A stretch of DNA of 64,000 nt. Origin: Goleter apudmare HA4340-LM2. Its GTDB lineage: Bacteria > Cyanobacteriota > Cyanobacteriia > Cyanobacteriales > Nostocaceae. The notes beneath the pieces were generated by a model. That model ran no database searches, was not told the DNA's origin, and saw nothing but the letters and a program-made list of their open reading frames with translations. The position numbers and the translations under genes are program-made. The DNA lies in assembly GCA_019359495.1 (NCBI GenBank), contig JAHHHF010000093.1, positions 30,134 to 94,133 on the forward strand, read 5' to 3'. Of the stretch, positions 18,780 to 28,034 are shown piece by piece. Positions within the stretch are counted from its first letter, which is position 1; every line of letters begins with the position of its first letter.

Positions 18780-19163
18780 ATGCCTAGTGTTGAACCCGAT
18801 GAAATCCGAGAGCATCGCATCAAAACAGAGATCATTGCTGATGCTGAAGACAAAGAAGACCGGGCCATGGGTTGGTACGACTACCTCGACGATACCCTGA
18901 ATTTTCCGTTTTTGGCTAACTGGACAAAGAAGGGACGCAAACCATCCACAACACCCCAGACAAAGCAAGTTGAGGTACTAGGAATGGCACCAGACGAAGA
19001 TTGTTTAAAAGATATGTTTGTGGACGTTGTGTATCCAGATGGCAAGGATGAGGATGTATTTACTGCAAAACTATCGGAAATAGAAGCAATTGATACCGAT
19101 AGCGAAACCCTAGAAGCACTCGCCGATTGGCAATATTGGATTGCTAGAGGTTATAAGTTCTAA
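18780..19163 (+). CDS. CcbP-like calcium-binding protein
   Basis: A 127-residue acidic protein from the ATG at 18780. It carries the pattern of the cyanobacterial CcbP family: an acidic start (EIIADAEDKEDRAMGWYDYL), then DDTLNFPF, VEVLGMAPDEDCLKDMFVDV, LSEIEAIDTDSETLEALADW and YWIARGY at the end. In Anabaena PCC 7120, CcbP binds calcium without EF hands, and its loss accompanies the calcium rise during heterocyst differentiation. Whether this copy is that orthologue or a paralogue is unknown. It is monocistronic. An upstream extension to 18675 lacks a start with a good ribosome-binding site. Confidence 0.78.
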   Translation: MPSVEPDEIREHRIKTEIIADAEDKEDRAMGWYDYLDDTLNFPFLANWTKKGRKPSTTPQTKQVEVLGMAPDEDCLKDMFVDVVYPDGKDEDVFTAKLSEIEAIDTDSETLEALADWQYWIARGYKF

Positions 19164-19258
19164 ATTTTAGCTCAAACAAACATCTTTTGAACTACAACCA
19201 ACACAACGATGTCTGGAGGATAAGGAAAATCGGGGTTGTATATGAGCAAAACTCTTCC

Positions 19259-20476
19259 CTATTCTCCAGTCCCCAGTTTCCTACTAAAGTTTTCCATAAA
19301 GCGGCGATCTATCCAATCTTTCCAACACCATAATAGTTTGTGGGGTGATAAGGTGAAAGTACCTTTGGTAGCGATCGCTCTACCATCACCTGTACCAATT
19401 AAACTCAAATATTCCTTCTGTGGCTTGTAGGGTTTGAGAGATTGACCTGACAAAAACCGTTGCAAGTTCTCAAACAAAGGCTTACCTTGTCTCACCGCAA
19501 ATACCCCAGCCTTGGGGCGAGAATGATTTACCATTGTAGCAATATCACCTGCGGCAAATATGTAGGGATGCGTCATTGATTGTAATGTGTCATCTACCAA
19601 AATAAAACCTTGCTCATTAGTCCTCAATCCTGTTGCTTTTAACCATTGGGGCGCTGATGCTTGAGTTACCCAAAAAACTTTATTACACTCGACTATCAAC
19701 CCAGACTCACACTTAACTTTTAATCTATTTTGCTCTCTCCTCTCTGCAAGCAAAAAGGAATTAGAAATCAGGTTGGGTGGTTCAATTTGACAAACTGTTT
19801 CTCCCAGATATAACCTGATACCACGCTGAGTTAAAATTCGCTTAACTTGATGCTGTACCGACTGATAATGATCAGGCATCAGTTCCCGATGACGCCCGAA
19901 TAAGTGAATCGCCAAATCCTCTGTTTGCAGAATCCGTTTTAAGCGTGCTTGCATTGATAGGGCTAATTCTACGCCGCCAGCCCCTCCACCCACAATCCCG
20001 ATGCTAATTGGTGTTTGAGGATTTGCAGCCACATTTACTAGTAGTTGCTGCCATTGTGCTAACAACTGCGGTACTGGTTTTGCGGGAATTGCGTATTCTG
20101 CTGCACCTGATACAGATATTGTAGCTGGAGTGCTGCCAATATCAATAGAGAGCACGTCAAAAGTGACGGTAGGACGGTTAGCACAAATTACTTGTCTGTT
20201 TTTCAGGTCAAGACCAACAACTCGATCAATGTATAACTGGGCTTGAGCAAAGTTGGCTAAATGCCTTAAGTCAATATGACATTCATCATGGCTGTAAAAT
20301 CCAGCAATGTGTCCTGGTAACATCCCAGAGTAAGGTGTATCTGAAGCTGTGGTGATTAAGGTCAAACGAACACCAGGTATTGGCTTCATGCCAAACAACC
20401 GCAGCACAATAGCGTGGCTGTGTCCACCACCAATCAGTACCAAGTCTTGAACTATCGGCTGTAAATTTTGTTGCAT
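19259..20476 (-). CDS. FAD/NAD(P)-dependent oxidoreductase, SelD-fusion type without SelD domain
   Basis: A 405-residue flavoprotein with two dinucleotide-binding motifs, LIGGGHSHAIVL (FAD, about 13) and GIVGGGAGGVELAL (NAD(P)H, about 165), and the C-terminal FAD motif YIFAAGDIA. The first 80 residues, with PIPGVRLTLIT, TPYSGMLPGHIAGFY and HIDLRHLA, match the oxidoreductase half that is fused to selenide,water dikinase in many cyanobacteria. Here the protein ends at WKDWIDRRFMENFSRK, where the SelD part would follow. No SelD remnant fits in the remaining 95 bp before the CcbP-like gene. Type II NADH dehydrogenases are distant relatives. Confidence 0.8.
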   Translation of the reverse strand: MQQNLQPIVQDLVLIGGGHSHAIVLRLFGMKPIPGVRLTLITTASDTPYSGMLPGHIAGFYSHDECHIDLRHLANFAQAQLYIDRVVGLDLKNRQVICANRPTVTFDVLSIDIGSTPATISVSGAAEYAIPAKPVPQLLAQWQQLLVNVAANPQTPISIGIVGGGAGGVELALSMQARLKRILQTEDLAIHLFGRHRELMPDHYQSVQHQVKRILTQRGIRLYLGETVCQIEPPNLISNSFLLAERREQNRLKVKCESGLIVECNKVFWVTQASAPQWLKATGLRTNEQGFILVDDTLQSMTHPYIFAAGDIATMVNHSRPKAGVFAVRQGKPLFENLQRFLSGQSLKPYKPQKEYLSLIGTGDGRAIATKGTFTLSPHKLLWCWKDWIDRRFMENFSRKLGTGE

Positions 20477-20789
20477 CTGGACTGATCAGTAAATCAGCTA
20501 GGTATTTCAATTTGGAGGCTACTGATCTAATTGCTGGGTTTTCATCCTTAATTTTCCAAATTACTATAATTATGTCATACAGCACATAGCAAGTTGGTGA
20601 AGCAGCGCGGTCTTTTCCCTTGACGCTAGCCTTTGCCTTTGGAAGAAGGCGAGACACCAAGGGATAGGGTTTCTCCCCATGAGCGCTAAATCACTAGTAT
20701 TATGGGATAATATTGATGGTAACTAAGTATAATTAGGCTCCAAAAAAATTAAACATATAAAAACTAACCTGATTTTAAAAGATTTATAT
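20477..20789. other. Spacer with repeat-like segment between the oxidoreductase and the pentapeptide cluster
   Basis: About 310 bases. CCCTTGACGCTAGCCTTTGC, GGAAGAAGGCGAGACACC and AAGGGATAGGG (20617-20668) look like a dispersed Nostocales repeat (CCCTTG and CAAGGG face each other). The last 70 bases are A+T-rich and probably hold the promoter of the pentapeptide gene. Confidence 0.4.
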
Positions 20790-21380
20790 ATGCGGATATT
20801 TGATATCCCGAAAAAAATAAAGTTTGCTCAAAAAAAATCTAGCAAAAAACCCTTGATTGCTGCTATCCAAAAGCTGCACCATAACCACATAGAAACCCAT
20901 TTGGCTGCAATTGATGATTTAGAGAAAATTCTTCAAGATGAGCCAAAATTCTACTGGGAAATTATGGCAGCCCTGACAAATTTTGTGCGGGATTATACAT
21001 CTCAAAATGAGAGCAAATCTCAGCCATTACCAACAATTCGTACAGATATTCAAGCCGCTTTAATCGTCATTGGTAGAAGAGATGCTAAAAAAGACTCAGA
21101 AAATGAGCAACTCGATTTGAGTCATGCAAATATCGCGGGTGCAAACCTCTGTGGATCTGACTTAAAACGGGCAAACCTCTATCAAGTGAATCTTTCTGGT
21201 GCAAACCTTTGTGGGGCTAATCTGTATGGTGCAATACTCAGTGCAGCTAATCTCAAAGGGGCGAATCTCTCTGATGCCAACTTAGAACAGGCAATACTCT
21301 GTGCAGCAAACTTAGAAGGTGCAAACCTCTCTGGTGCTAACCTGGATCGTGCCAACCTATATTTAGCTAAACTCAATTGA
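20790..21380 (+). CDS. Pentapeptide-repeat protein, soluble paralogue
   Basis: A 196-residue protein. Residues 25-105 form a helical module that recurs in the two following genes: HLAAIDDLEKILQD, FYWEIMAALTNFVRDY and RTDIQAALIVIGRR. From residue 108 on there are about 17 pentapeptide repeats of the A(N/D)LxG type (ANLCG, ANLYQ, ANLSG), which fold as a right-handed quadrilateral beta-helix. It has no membrane segment, unlike its two neighbours. All three genes share a strand but have spacers of 340 and 110 bp. Function unknown. Confidence 0.88.
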   Translation: MRIFDIPKKIKFAQKKSSKKPLIAAIQKLHHNHIETHLAAIDDLEKILQDEPKFYWEIMAALTNFVRDYTSQNESKSQPLPTIRTDIQAALIVIGRRDAKKDSENEQLDLSHANIAGANLCGSDLKRANLYQVNLSGANLCGANLYGAILSAANLKGANLSDANLEQAILCAANLEGANLSGANLDRANLYLAKLN

Positions 21381-21462
21381 GACATTCTCGATCTAGTGAT
21401 CAGAGCGTAGAGCTTTGCCCTACAAAGTATCTACAACATAAAAACTTTTGCCAAAAATAAAA

Positions 21463-21498
21463 TGACAACATGACAAATAATAATTGACAACATGACAA
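21463..21498. repeat. Direct repeat TGACAACATGACAA x2
   Basis: TGACAACATGACAA occurs at 21463-21476 and 21485-21498, followed by further TTGAC motifs. It lies in the otherwise gene-free 21381-21723 spacer. Such repeats resemble transposase-binding repeats at Tn7-like ends, but no tns genes are nearby. Confidence 0.6.
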
Positions 21499-21723
21499 GT
21501 TTTGCTAGTATTGACGCTAACTAATTGACTAATTTTAGGTAATGCGTAGTCAACTTCCCCAGGGGACGATCGCACAATTGGTCTAATGGCTAATATTAAA
21601 CCTATTAAGTAACAGTAAAATCAATTAAGTCTCCTGGCACATATGCAAATTCTTAGCTAAATGATATACTGTTCTTCCCAAACCTCTAAGTAATAATCCT
21701 GGGTTGCGAGGAATATTTCTGCT

Positions 21724-23178
21724 ATGTCTGCTAACAAGACAAGCGTACTTTTGAACGGGCTGATAGCTATAACAGTTATATTTGCTCTCTCATTGCCTCT
21801 GATCATCTTCGTACTGTCCAATATTCAGGGACTGTCAATTCAGCAACAAATACAATACGTAATTCAATCACTAACAACTGCTGCAATGATTTTCCTGGGA
21901 TTGGCAGTCATGCTGAATGCTTATTATGGTGCCAAAGGTGCCCAAGCTTTGCATAGAAGTGCGATCGCTGCTGAGAAAAGTAATCAATTAGGAACGCAAA
22001 ATACAAAACTATCTCAAGAGAAGCTGGTTGCAGAACGCTTTATGAGTGCGATCGCACAGCTTGGCCATGAGAAAGTCGAAACCAGGATAGGCGCAATTTA
22101 TGCCCTAGAACGAGTCGCTCAAGATTTCCCCAAAGAACACTGGACAATCATGGAAATCCTAACTGCTTTTGTCCGTGAGAATGCTCCTGTCTTTGAGATG
22201 GAGTCACCAAGGGAAGAGGACTCACCACCCCCATCTTGGGAACAGCACAGCGTGAAGCCGTTGGATTTAAACATCCATGAAGAATCGCCCAAACTTCGCA
22301 CAGATATTCAAGTAGCCCTGACAGTAATTGGCAGGCGCAATTCCCAGCAAGATAGAATAGATCAGAAACTGGATTTACGTAACATAGACATCAGGCGAGC
22401 CGACTTGCTGGAAGCCAACTTAGAACAAGCAGATTTGCGTGCATCTAACCTCTCTGGGGCAAATTTGCGCGGTGCTAACCTTTGTCGGGCAGACTTTGAT
22501 AGTGCTAAACTCTCTGGGTCTATTCTCTATGAAGCCAATTTGTTTAAAGCCAATCTGCATAGAGCCGAACTCTGCTGGACAAACCTAAATCGAGCCAACA
22601 TGTGTGGAGCCAACCTGCGTGCAGCTAATTTGCAAGGAGCAAGTCTGCGTGCAGCTAACTTGCAAGGGGCAAACCTGTACAAAGCCAACTTACAACAAGC
22701 AACTCTAAAAGTTGCTAACCTTTCTGGGGCGAAGTTATTTCTTGCTAACTTACAAGGGGCGAAACTGGGGAAAGCGAACTTGCACATGACAGGACTGATA
22801 GGCGCTAACCTACAAGGAGCTAACTTAAATGACGCCAACCTCTCAGGAGCGAACTTGAATGCAGCTAAACTTCAACAAACAGAGGTTTATTTTGCCAACC
22901 TCTCAGAAGCCAGCTTGACAGAAGCTGACCTGTACCAAGCTACGCTCATCGGAGCTAACCTTTCTCAGGCCATTCTCTACGAAGCTAACCTACATGAGGC
23001 TAACCTCATGGGAGCTAACCTCTCTGGAACTAACCTGAGTGATGTCAAGCTGGAAGGGGCAGTTTTGACAGGAGTGAAAAACTTAGAATCACAACAGATT
23101 ACAGCAGCATTAGGCGATCGCACAACTCGTCTACCAGATTACGTGGAAATTCCTACCCATTGGCGACAATCCGTTTGA
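21724..23178 (+). CDS. Membrane-anchored pentapeptide-repeat protein, large paralogue
   Basis: A 484-residue protein. Two transmembrane helices lie at about 12-36 and 50-68 (LIAITVIFALSLPLIIFVLS; SLTTAAMIFLGLAVML). The shared module follows: RIGAIYALERVAQDFPKEHW, TIMEILTAFVREN and RTDIQVALTVIGRR (about 115-210). Residues 220-455 hold about 45 A(N/D)LxG pentapeptide repeats. The C-terminal LESQQITAALGDRTTRLPDY is also conserved in the third gene. The architecture suggests a membrane-tethered beta-helix scaffold. No enzymatic domain is seen. Confidence 0.92.
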   Translation: MSANKTSVLLNGLIAITVIFALSLPLIIFVLSNIQGLSIQQQIQYVIQSLTTAAMIFLGLAVMLNAYYGAKGAQALHRSAIAAEKSNQLGTQNTKLSQEKLVAERFMSAIAQLGHEKVETRIGAIYALERVAQDFPKEHWTIMEILTAFVRENAPVFEMESPREEDSPPPSWEQHSVKPLDLNIHEESPKLRTDIQVALTVIGRRNSQQDRIDQKLDLRNIDIRRADLLEANLEQADLRASNLSGANLRGANLCRADFDSAKLSGSILYEANLFKANLHRAELCWTNLNRANMCGANLRAANLQGASLRAANLQGANLYKANLQQATLKVANLSGAKLFLANLQGAKLGKANLHMTGLIGANLQGANLNDANLSGANLNAAKLQQTEVYFANLSEASLTEADLYQATLIGANLSQAILYEANLHEANLMGANLSGTNLSDVKLEGAVLTGVKNLESQQITAALGDRTTRLPDYVEIPTHWRQSV

Positions 23179-23289
23179 GTGAACGTATCACTATATTTAT
23201 CTGGGTGCATCTCATTATTTTGCAACAAATGCTATAGTTTCTCCCTAAATTATCTATCATAATTCAGGAGGAAATATTATCTTAAACCT

Positions 23290-24186
23290 ATGTCTGAACA
23301 CAATACAGACGCTCTGAAAAATTGGTTCATAGTTTTACCATTTATATTTATTCTCTGTTTATTTATTGTTTTGTTTGCCTTTGTGAATCTTGAGAGTTTA
23401 TCTATAGAACAAAGATTAAATTATCGCACTCAATCTTTAACAAGCATTGGCTCGATTTTTGTTGCTATTGCCCTTTTCATGAATGCATTCTATATTGCCA
23501 AGCATCTGGAGACTATAAATAGAACTGCAAAACTTGCTTTAATCAATGCCCAATCATTAGCAGTTCAGCAAATTACAGCATGTTTTTCTCAGTCCATCAA
23601 ACAGCTAGGTAATGATAAAATTACTGTAAGATTGGGAGCAATTTATACTCTAGAACGCATTGCCAAAGAGTACCCAAAAGACCACTGGACAATCATAGAA
23701 ATTCTCACCGCTTTTGTGCGAGAAAATACGACTTTGAAACTGGAAGAGATAGGAAAGAAAAAGAAAGTCATAAAAATTGGCACAGATATTCAAGCCGCAC
23801 TGACTGTAATTGGACAGCACAATAGCAAGTATCAACTAGAAACTCACCAGCGAAGCCTCAATCATATTGATATCAGGGATGCAGACCTGCATCAAGCTAA
23901 CCTACAAGGTACTTCTTTGATCAGCGCTAACTTACAAGGTGTAGTTTTCATCGGCGCTAACCTCCAAAGTGCATTCCTGATCAGTGCTAACCTCCAAGGT
24001 GCAGTCCTCACAGACGCTAACCTCCAAGGTGCAGTTCTGATGGGAGCCAACCTAGAAATGGCAAACCTACAAGGAGCAGATATGACGGGAGCTAGATACC
24101 TCACATCAGAGCAAATTGAATTGGCAATTGGCGATCGCAATACTATTTTGCCAGAAAATTTAGCACGCCCCAAACATTGGCAGTAA
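23290..24186 (+). CDS. Membrane-anchored pentapeptide-repeat protein, short paralogue
   Basis: A 298-residue protein with the same plan as its neighbour. Two transmembrane helices (FIVLPFIFILCLFIVLF; SIGSIFVAIALFMNAF), the module RLGAIYTLERIAKEYPKDHW, TIIEILTAFVREN and GTDIQAALTVIGQH, then about 16 pentapeptide repeats (ANLQG type), and LTSEQIELAIGDRNTILPE at the end. A strong AGGAGG ribosome-binding site lies about 20 bases upstream. It is most simply a tandem duplicate of the previous gene with fewer repeats. Confidence 0.92.
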   Translation: MSEHNTDALKNWFIVLPFIFILCLFIVLFAFVNLESLSIEQRLNYRTQSLTSIGSIFVAIALFMNAFYIAKHLETINRTAKLALINAQSLAVQQITACFSQSIKQLGNDKITVRLGAIYTLERIAKEYPKDHWTIIEILTAFVRENTTLKLEEIGKKKKVIKIGTDIQAALTVIGQHNSKYQLETHQRSLNHIDIRDADLHQANLQGTSLISANLQGVVFIGANLQSAFLISANLQGAVLTDANLQGAVLMGANLEMANLQGADMTGARYLTSEQIELAIGDRNTILPENLARPKHWQ

Positions 24187-24209
24187 CAAGACTATAGCAA
24201 TTCACGTGC

Positions 24210-24479
24210 TTAAAACAAGGGGTTATGCTCATAATCCCAGCATTTGTCATTAGACCAGGTTCTACCACTTTGAGCACATGCAGCTTGATTATTAATCCAA
24301 GGAATAGATGTCGGGTTGTGAGATGTAGATGCCGAACCAAACTCAATAGAAGATAATATCAAGAAGGCACTATAAAACCCTGAAGAAAACAGCGTGACAA
24401 AAAAAGTAGTCAATAGTGCAACTTTAGGATCATTTACACGATAATTATTCTTGCTTTTTGTATTTAAGCGATTGCACAT
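24210..24479 (-). CDS. Small membrane protein with C-terminal Cys-Trp motif
   Basis: An 89-residue protein from the ATG at 24479; an open extension to 24542 exists. It has one transmembrane helix (VALLTTFFVTLFSSGFYSAF) and an exposed C-terminal tail ending NNQAACAQSGRTW then SNDKCWDYEHNPLF. The two cysteines, flanked by Trp, could form a disulfide. I recall similar short cyanobacterial proteins but no function. It converges with the third pentapeptide gene. Confidence 0.6.
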   Translation of the reverse strand: MCNRLNTKSKNNYRVNDPKVALLTTFFVTLFSSGFYSAFLILSSIEFGSASTSHNPTSIPWINNQAACAQSGRTWSNDKCWDYEHNPLF

Positions 24480-25159
24480 AAACTTTTCACTTCTCGAATG
24501 ACAGTAGATAACAGCACCAAAACATCTCAATACTAGATGCATAATTTGATAAATTAATTATTTTTCCAAAATCTACTTTTTTGAAAAAATTATTTAATGT
24601 CACAAACTATGGAATCTTAGCGTTTTATTATCTGTACTAATTTTGCCATCAAATCAACTATGAGTACCATAGCTGATCAATGATATTCATTGAGAAAAAA
24701 CACTTAAGTACTGATTTGTAAAGCTTGTGTAATTTTAAGTGCTATCACTTAAAAAGATGCATATCACAAAAAAGTAAACAATGCAAGGATTTGGTGAGAT
24801 TCTACACTAACCTAGTGGTAGCTGCTTTGGGTTAATTTTTAATTTCAGCCTCTACCTAAATTATTTGTAATTTAAACTACAAACACATAAAACGCTGACA
24901 CATTCTGAACACAGATGCAATCAATCGCCACAACAACAGCAATTATCCCCGCCTCCTGCACAAGCGTTGGTACAGCGTCTCTCGATATTTTTAAAAGTAG
25001 TTTACAAACCAATCAGGTTCAGTTTAAGTTCTCAAGGACAGCGAAATCTCCCAGAATGAGCCTTATCTCTCTGGGTTCCATACATACCATAAAGTTTTAT
25101 GATATTTAATCTATTAAGCATTTCTGCGCGATTCCAAATCTACCTAGTAAAAACCAGCT
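24480..25159. other. Long A+T-rich intergenic region upstream of leuB
   Basis: About 680 bases without a supported gene. A 64-codon frame at 24915-25109 has no ribosome-binding site and an unlikely composition. The region contains one perfect GTAN8TAC palindrome, listed separately. Otherwise I see nothing. Confidence 0.45.
24867..24880. promoter_or_regulatory. NtcA-type palindrome upstream of leuB (candidate)
   Basis: GTAATTTAAACTAC matches GTAN8TAC, the consensus for the nitrogen regulator NtcA, about 280 bp before leuB. No clear -10 box stands 22-23 bases downstream. A 14-bp pattern with six fixed bases is expected by chance about 15-20 times in this window, so it is weak evidence alone. 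Confidence 0.3.
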
Positions 25160-26248
25160 ATGACCCAGAACTACCGCATTACCCTACTCCCCGGCGATGG
25201 CATTGGCCCTGAAATTATGGCAGTAGCGGTAGACGTGCTGAATGTTGTCGGGAAACAATTTGATCTTCAGTTTGATTTTCAAGAAGCTTTAATTGGCGGT
25301 GCAGCCATTGACGCTACGGGCGAACCGCTACCAGCTGCGACTCTAGAAACTTGCCGCAATAGTGATGCTGTCTTACTCGCTGCTATTGGTGGTTACAAGT
25401 GGGATACTCTACCCTCTCACCAACGCCCAGAAGCAGGTTTGTTGGGATTACGTGCGGGTTTGGGACTGTTTGCTAATTTGCGCCCAGCGAAGATTTTGCC
25501 CCAGTTAATTGATGCTTCCACTTTGAAAAAGGAAGTGGTGGAAGGTGTGGATATTATGGTGGTGCGCGAACTCACTGGGGGAATTTACTTCGGTAAACCC
25601 AAAGGAATATTTGCTACGGAAACTGGTGAGAAACGCGGTGTAAATACGATGGTTTACACTGAGTCGGAAATTGACCGGATTGGACGAGTGGCCTTTGAAG
25701 CAGCGCGAAAACGGGGCGGTAAACTCTGTTCTGTAGATAAAGCCAATGTATTAGAAGTATCTCAGTTGTGGCGCGATCGCATTACTAAACTCTCCGTAGA
25801 ATACCCCGATATCGAACTCTCTCATTTATATGTCGATAATGCCGCGATGCAGTTGTTACGCGCTCCCAAGCAGTTCGATACGATTGTCACAGGCAATTTA
25901 TTTGGTGACATTCTCTCAGATGCAGCAGCTATGCTCACTGGTAGTATTGGCATGTTACCCTCTGCTAGTTTAGGAGCTTCTGGGCCTGGAGTCTTTGAAC
26001 CTGTCCACGGTTCCGCCCCAGATATCGCAGGACAGGATAAAGCCAACCCCCTCGCCCAAGTTTTAAGTGCAGCGATGATGCTACGCTACGGCTTAAACCA
26101 ACCAGCCGCCGCCGACAAAATTGAGCAAGCAGTATTCCAAGTTTTAGAGCAAGGCGATCGCACAGGTGATATCATCTCACCAGGAAAGAATCTGCTGGGT
26201 TGTCGAGCTATGGGTGAGGCACTTATTCACGCCTTAGAAGAAAAATAA
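25160..26248 (+). CDS. leuB: 3-isopropylmalate dehydrogenase
   Basis: Oxidatively decarboxylates 3-isopropylmalate with NAD+ in leucine biosynthesis, in the cytosol. The 362-residue protein shows [12 protein letters not shown] at the start, [42 protein letters not shown], the metal Asp motif [16 protein letters not shown], and [18 protein letters not shown] near the cofactor site. Length and motifs are complete. No other leu gene is adjacent, as is common in cyanobacteria. A candidate NtcA palindrome lies upstream. Confidence 0.97.
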   Translation: MTQNYRITLLPGDGIGPEIMAVAVDVLNVVGKQFDLQFDFQEALIGGAAIDATGEPLPAATLETCRNSDAVLLAAIGGYKWDTLPSHQRPEAGLLGLRAGLGLFANLRPAKILPQLIDASTLKKEVVEGVDIMVVRELTGGIYFGKPKGIFATETGEKRGVNTMVYTESEIDRIGRVAFEAARKRGGKLCSVDKANVLEVSQLWRDRITKLSVEYPDIELSHLYVDNAAMQLLRAPKQFDTIVTGNLFGDILSDAAAMLTGSIGMLPSASLGASGPGVFEPVHGSAPDIAGQDKANPLAQVLSAAMMLRYGLNQPAAADKIEQAVFQVLEQGDRTGDIISPGKNLLGCRAMGEALIHALEEK

Positions 26249-26339
26249 TTTTCTTATTGATCAGTCAGAGCATTTTGGCAACCTTTGCAGGATCTTTTCG
26301 ATAAACTAGAGACAAATTTAGCAAGCAAGTAGCAGTATA

Positions 26340-26602
26340 GTGCAAGCTTTACGACACCAAGGAAACGCCAATTTTAATACACCCAAGAACCAGCCACCTT
26401 TAATTGATACCGCCGTAATCAGGGCAGCTGGAGAGATTTACTACACTTATTGTGAAGTACATCCCGAAATCATTGGTCAAGCTTCAGGAGTAGCAATCAA
26501 TCGCACCACTCATCGAGGCAAGGTGATTTTTACCAACAATCCCGTCCTCTTGCCCCAAGAGTGCTTTGTGCCGATGAATCAGATTGAATCACAGATGTAT
26601 TA
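26340..26602 (+). CDS. Conserved cyanobacterial hypothetical protein
   Basis: An 87-residue protein that would start at the GTG at 26340. It contains PPLIDTAVIRAAGEIYYTYC, EVHPEIIGQASGVAI and GKVIFTNNPVLLPQECFVPM. The composition is that of a folded soluble protein and I recall similar cyanobacterial proteins without a known role. It lies between leuB and the prepilin peptidase gene on the same strand. The start is uncertain because there is no strong ribosome-binding site. Confidence 0.6.
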
Positions 26603-26644
26603 GTCAAGAGTCAAGAGTCAAGGGTCAAGAGTCAAGGGTCAAAA
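26603..26644. repeat. Heptamer tandem repeat (GTCAAGA/G x6)
   Basis: Six 7-bp units GTCAAG(A/G) run from the stop codon of the preceding gene. A second heptamer tract of GACAAAT type follows at about 26672-26705. They fit the short tandemly repeated repetitive (STRR) sequences of heterocystous cyanobacteria. Confidence 0.85.
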
Positions 26645-26705
26645 ACTCTGGACAAATAGCTGAAAATCAACGACAAATGACAAATGACCACTGACAAATG
26701 ACAAC

Positions 26706-27527
26706 ATGGACATTTTGATGAGCGTCCCGGCGAGTCTCATTGTCTTCGCCTTGGGTGCATCTATCGGTAGCTTTATCAATGTTGTAGTTTATCGATTACC
26801 TGCTAAGTTATCGATTCTTTGGCCGCCTTCTCGCTGTCCCCATTGTCTTAACCAGCTAAAAGCCTACGATAATGTACCCGTGCTGGGCTGGTTGCGCTTG
26901 CGAGGTAGGTGTCGTTATTGTAAAAGCAAAATATCTGTCCGTTATCCAGTGGTAGAAGCGTTAACGGGCATCGTATTTTTACTAGTATTTTTCATATTTA
27001 AAGTTTCAATTATTACAATAGGCTATTGGGCTTTTTGTAGTTGGTTATTAGCACTATCCTTGATTGACCTGGATACAATGACCCTACCTAATCAACTGAC
27101 GCAATCAGGTTTGGTATTGGGAATCATTTTTCAAATGGTTATCGGCTATTCCTCCAGTGGTAGTTGGGTAGAACTAGTCAAGCACCTAATGACGGGGATA
27201 GTAGGTGCCGTACTGGGTTTGTGGCTATTTGATGCGATCGCTTTAATTGGTTCCATCGTCTTGGGCAAAACCGCAATGGGCGCAGGAGATGCTAAATTAG
27301 CGGCGATGATGGGTGCTTGGTTGGGTTGGAAATATTTACTGTTGGCTGGTTTTATCGCCTGTGCTGTGGGAGCATTAGCAGGTGGTGGCGCAATTTTATT
27401 ATCATCTAAAAAGTTGGGGCAAAAGATCCCGTTTGGCCCCTTTTTGGCTTTGGGAGCAGCGATCGCTTTATTTGGCGGCAAGGCTATTTTGTCGGCTTAT
27501 TTACGGTTATTTTTTCCTATCAGTTGA
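26706..27527 (+). CDS. pilD: Prepilin leader peptidase / N-methyltransferase
   Basis: Integral membrane aspartic protease that cleaves and methylates type IV prepilins. The 273-residue protein has a cytoplasmic zinc-type domain with paired cysteines (RCPHCLNQL; CRYCKS) and about seven membrane helices. The catalytic aspartates are in LIDLDTMTLPNQ and GAGDAKLAAMMG. FINVVVYRLP near the N-terminus is also diagnostic. No pilin genes are adjacent. The gene is preceded by heptamer repeats. Confidence 0.95.
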   Translation: MDILMSVPASLIVFALGASIGSFINVVVYRLPAKLSILWPPSRCPHCLNQLKAYDNVPVLGWLRLRGRCRYCKSKISVRYPVVEALTGIVFLLVFFIFKVSIITIGYWAFCSWLLALSLIDLDTMTLPNQLTQSGLVLGIIFQMVIGYSSSGSWVELVKHLMTGIVGAVLGLWLFDAIALIGSIVLGKTAMGAGDAKLAAMMGAWLGWKYLLLAGFIACAVGALAGGGAILLSSKKLGQKIPFGPFLALGAAIALFGGKAILSAYLRLFFPIS

Positions 27528-27624
27528 AATAGAGTCAGAATATACAATTCAAAATTTAAAAAATTTACTTTTCGCGTCTTCCCTTTGTCAACCCATTAAC
27601 TTATCATAAAAACCTCTAACCTTC

Positions 27625-27798
27625 ATGACTGTAACCGTCATTACGCCATCCGTCATTCAGACTTTGGTAATATCAGCCTGTGACTTGTATTACCCTCTCA
27701 ACGAGCTCAATGCTCATCACCTAGCAACACCAATTCTTGATTTGGGAGCAAGAAGTCCCCTAGAGGGTTTCGGGAAGAGCATCCTGTTTGGAAGTTAG
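27625..27798 (+). CDS. Possible small protein upstream of accD (57 aa)
   Basis: The gene-free stretch 27528-28034 contains one open frame that reads like protein: it starts MTVTVITPSVIQTLVISACD at the ATG at 27625 and ends GARSPLEGFGKSILFGS. Codon usage looks normal for the neighbourhood. There is no clear ribosome-binding site and I do not recognise it. Chance is a real alternative. Confidence 0.3.
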   Translation: MTVTVITPSVIQTLVISACDLYYPLNELNAHHLATPILDLGARSPLEGFGKSILFGS

Positions 27799-28034
27799 GA
27801 TTTTTAAAGCTTTGCCAGTACTTTCACAAGATTAGACCCACAAGAGACTTGTATTGGCATCAGCATTTTCGTTAAGCTGACAACCAAAGATGCAAAATTT
27901 ATGTCTGATTGCTTAGAAACGCTATTTGAAGAGAACTAGGGAATAGGGAATGGGAGCTAGATAATTTACCTTTTACCAGTACCCGTTACTTAAGACCTGT
28001 GGCTTGACCTCATACCTACTTGAATAAGATAAAA

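Noticed and set aside
22370..23100. Apparent repeat array inside the large pentapeptide gene
   Set aside because: The 15-bp periodicity is due to A(N/D)LxG codons, not to a CRISPR or satellite.
24915..25109. 64-codon frame upstream of leuB
   Set aside because: No ribosome-binding site and a Ser/Thr-rich, low-information sequence.
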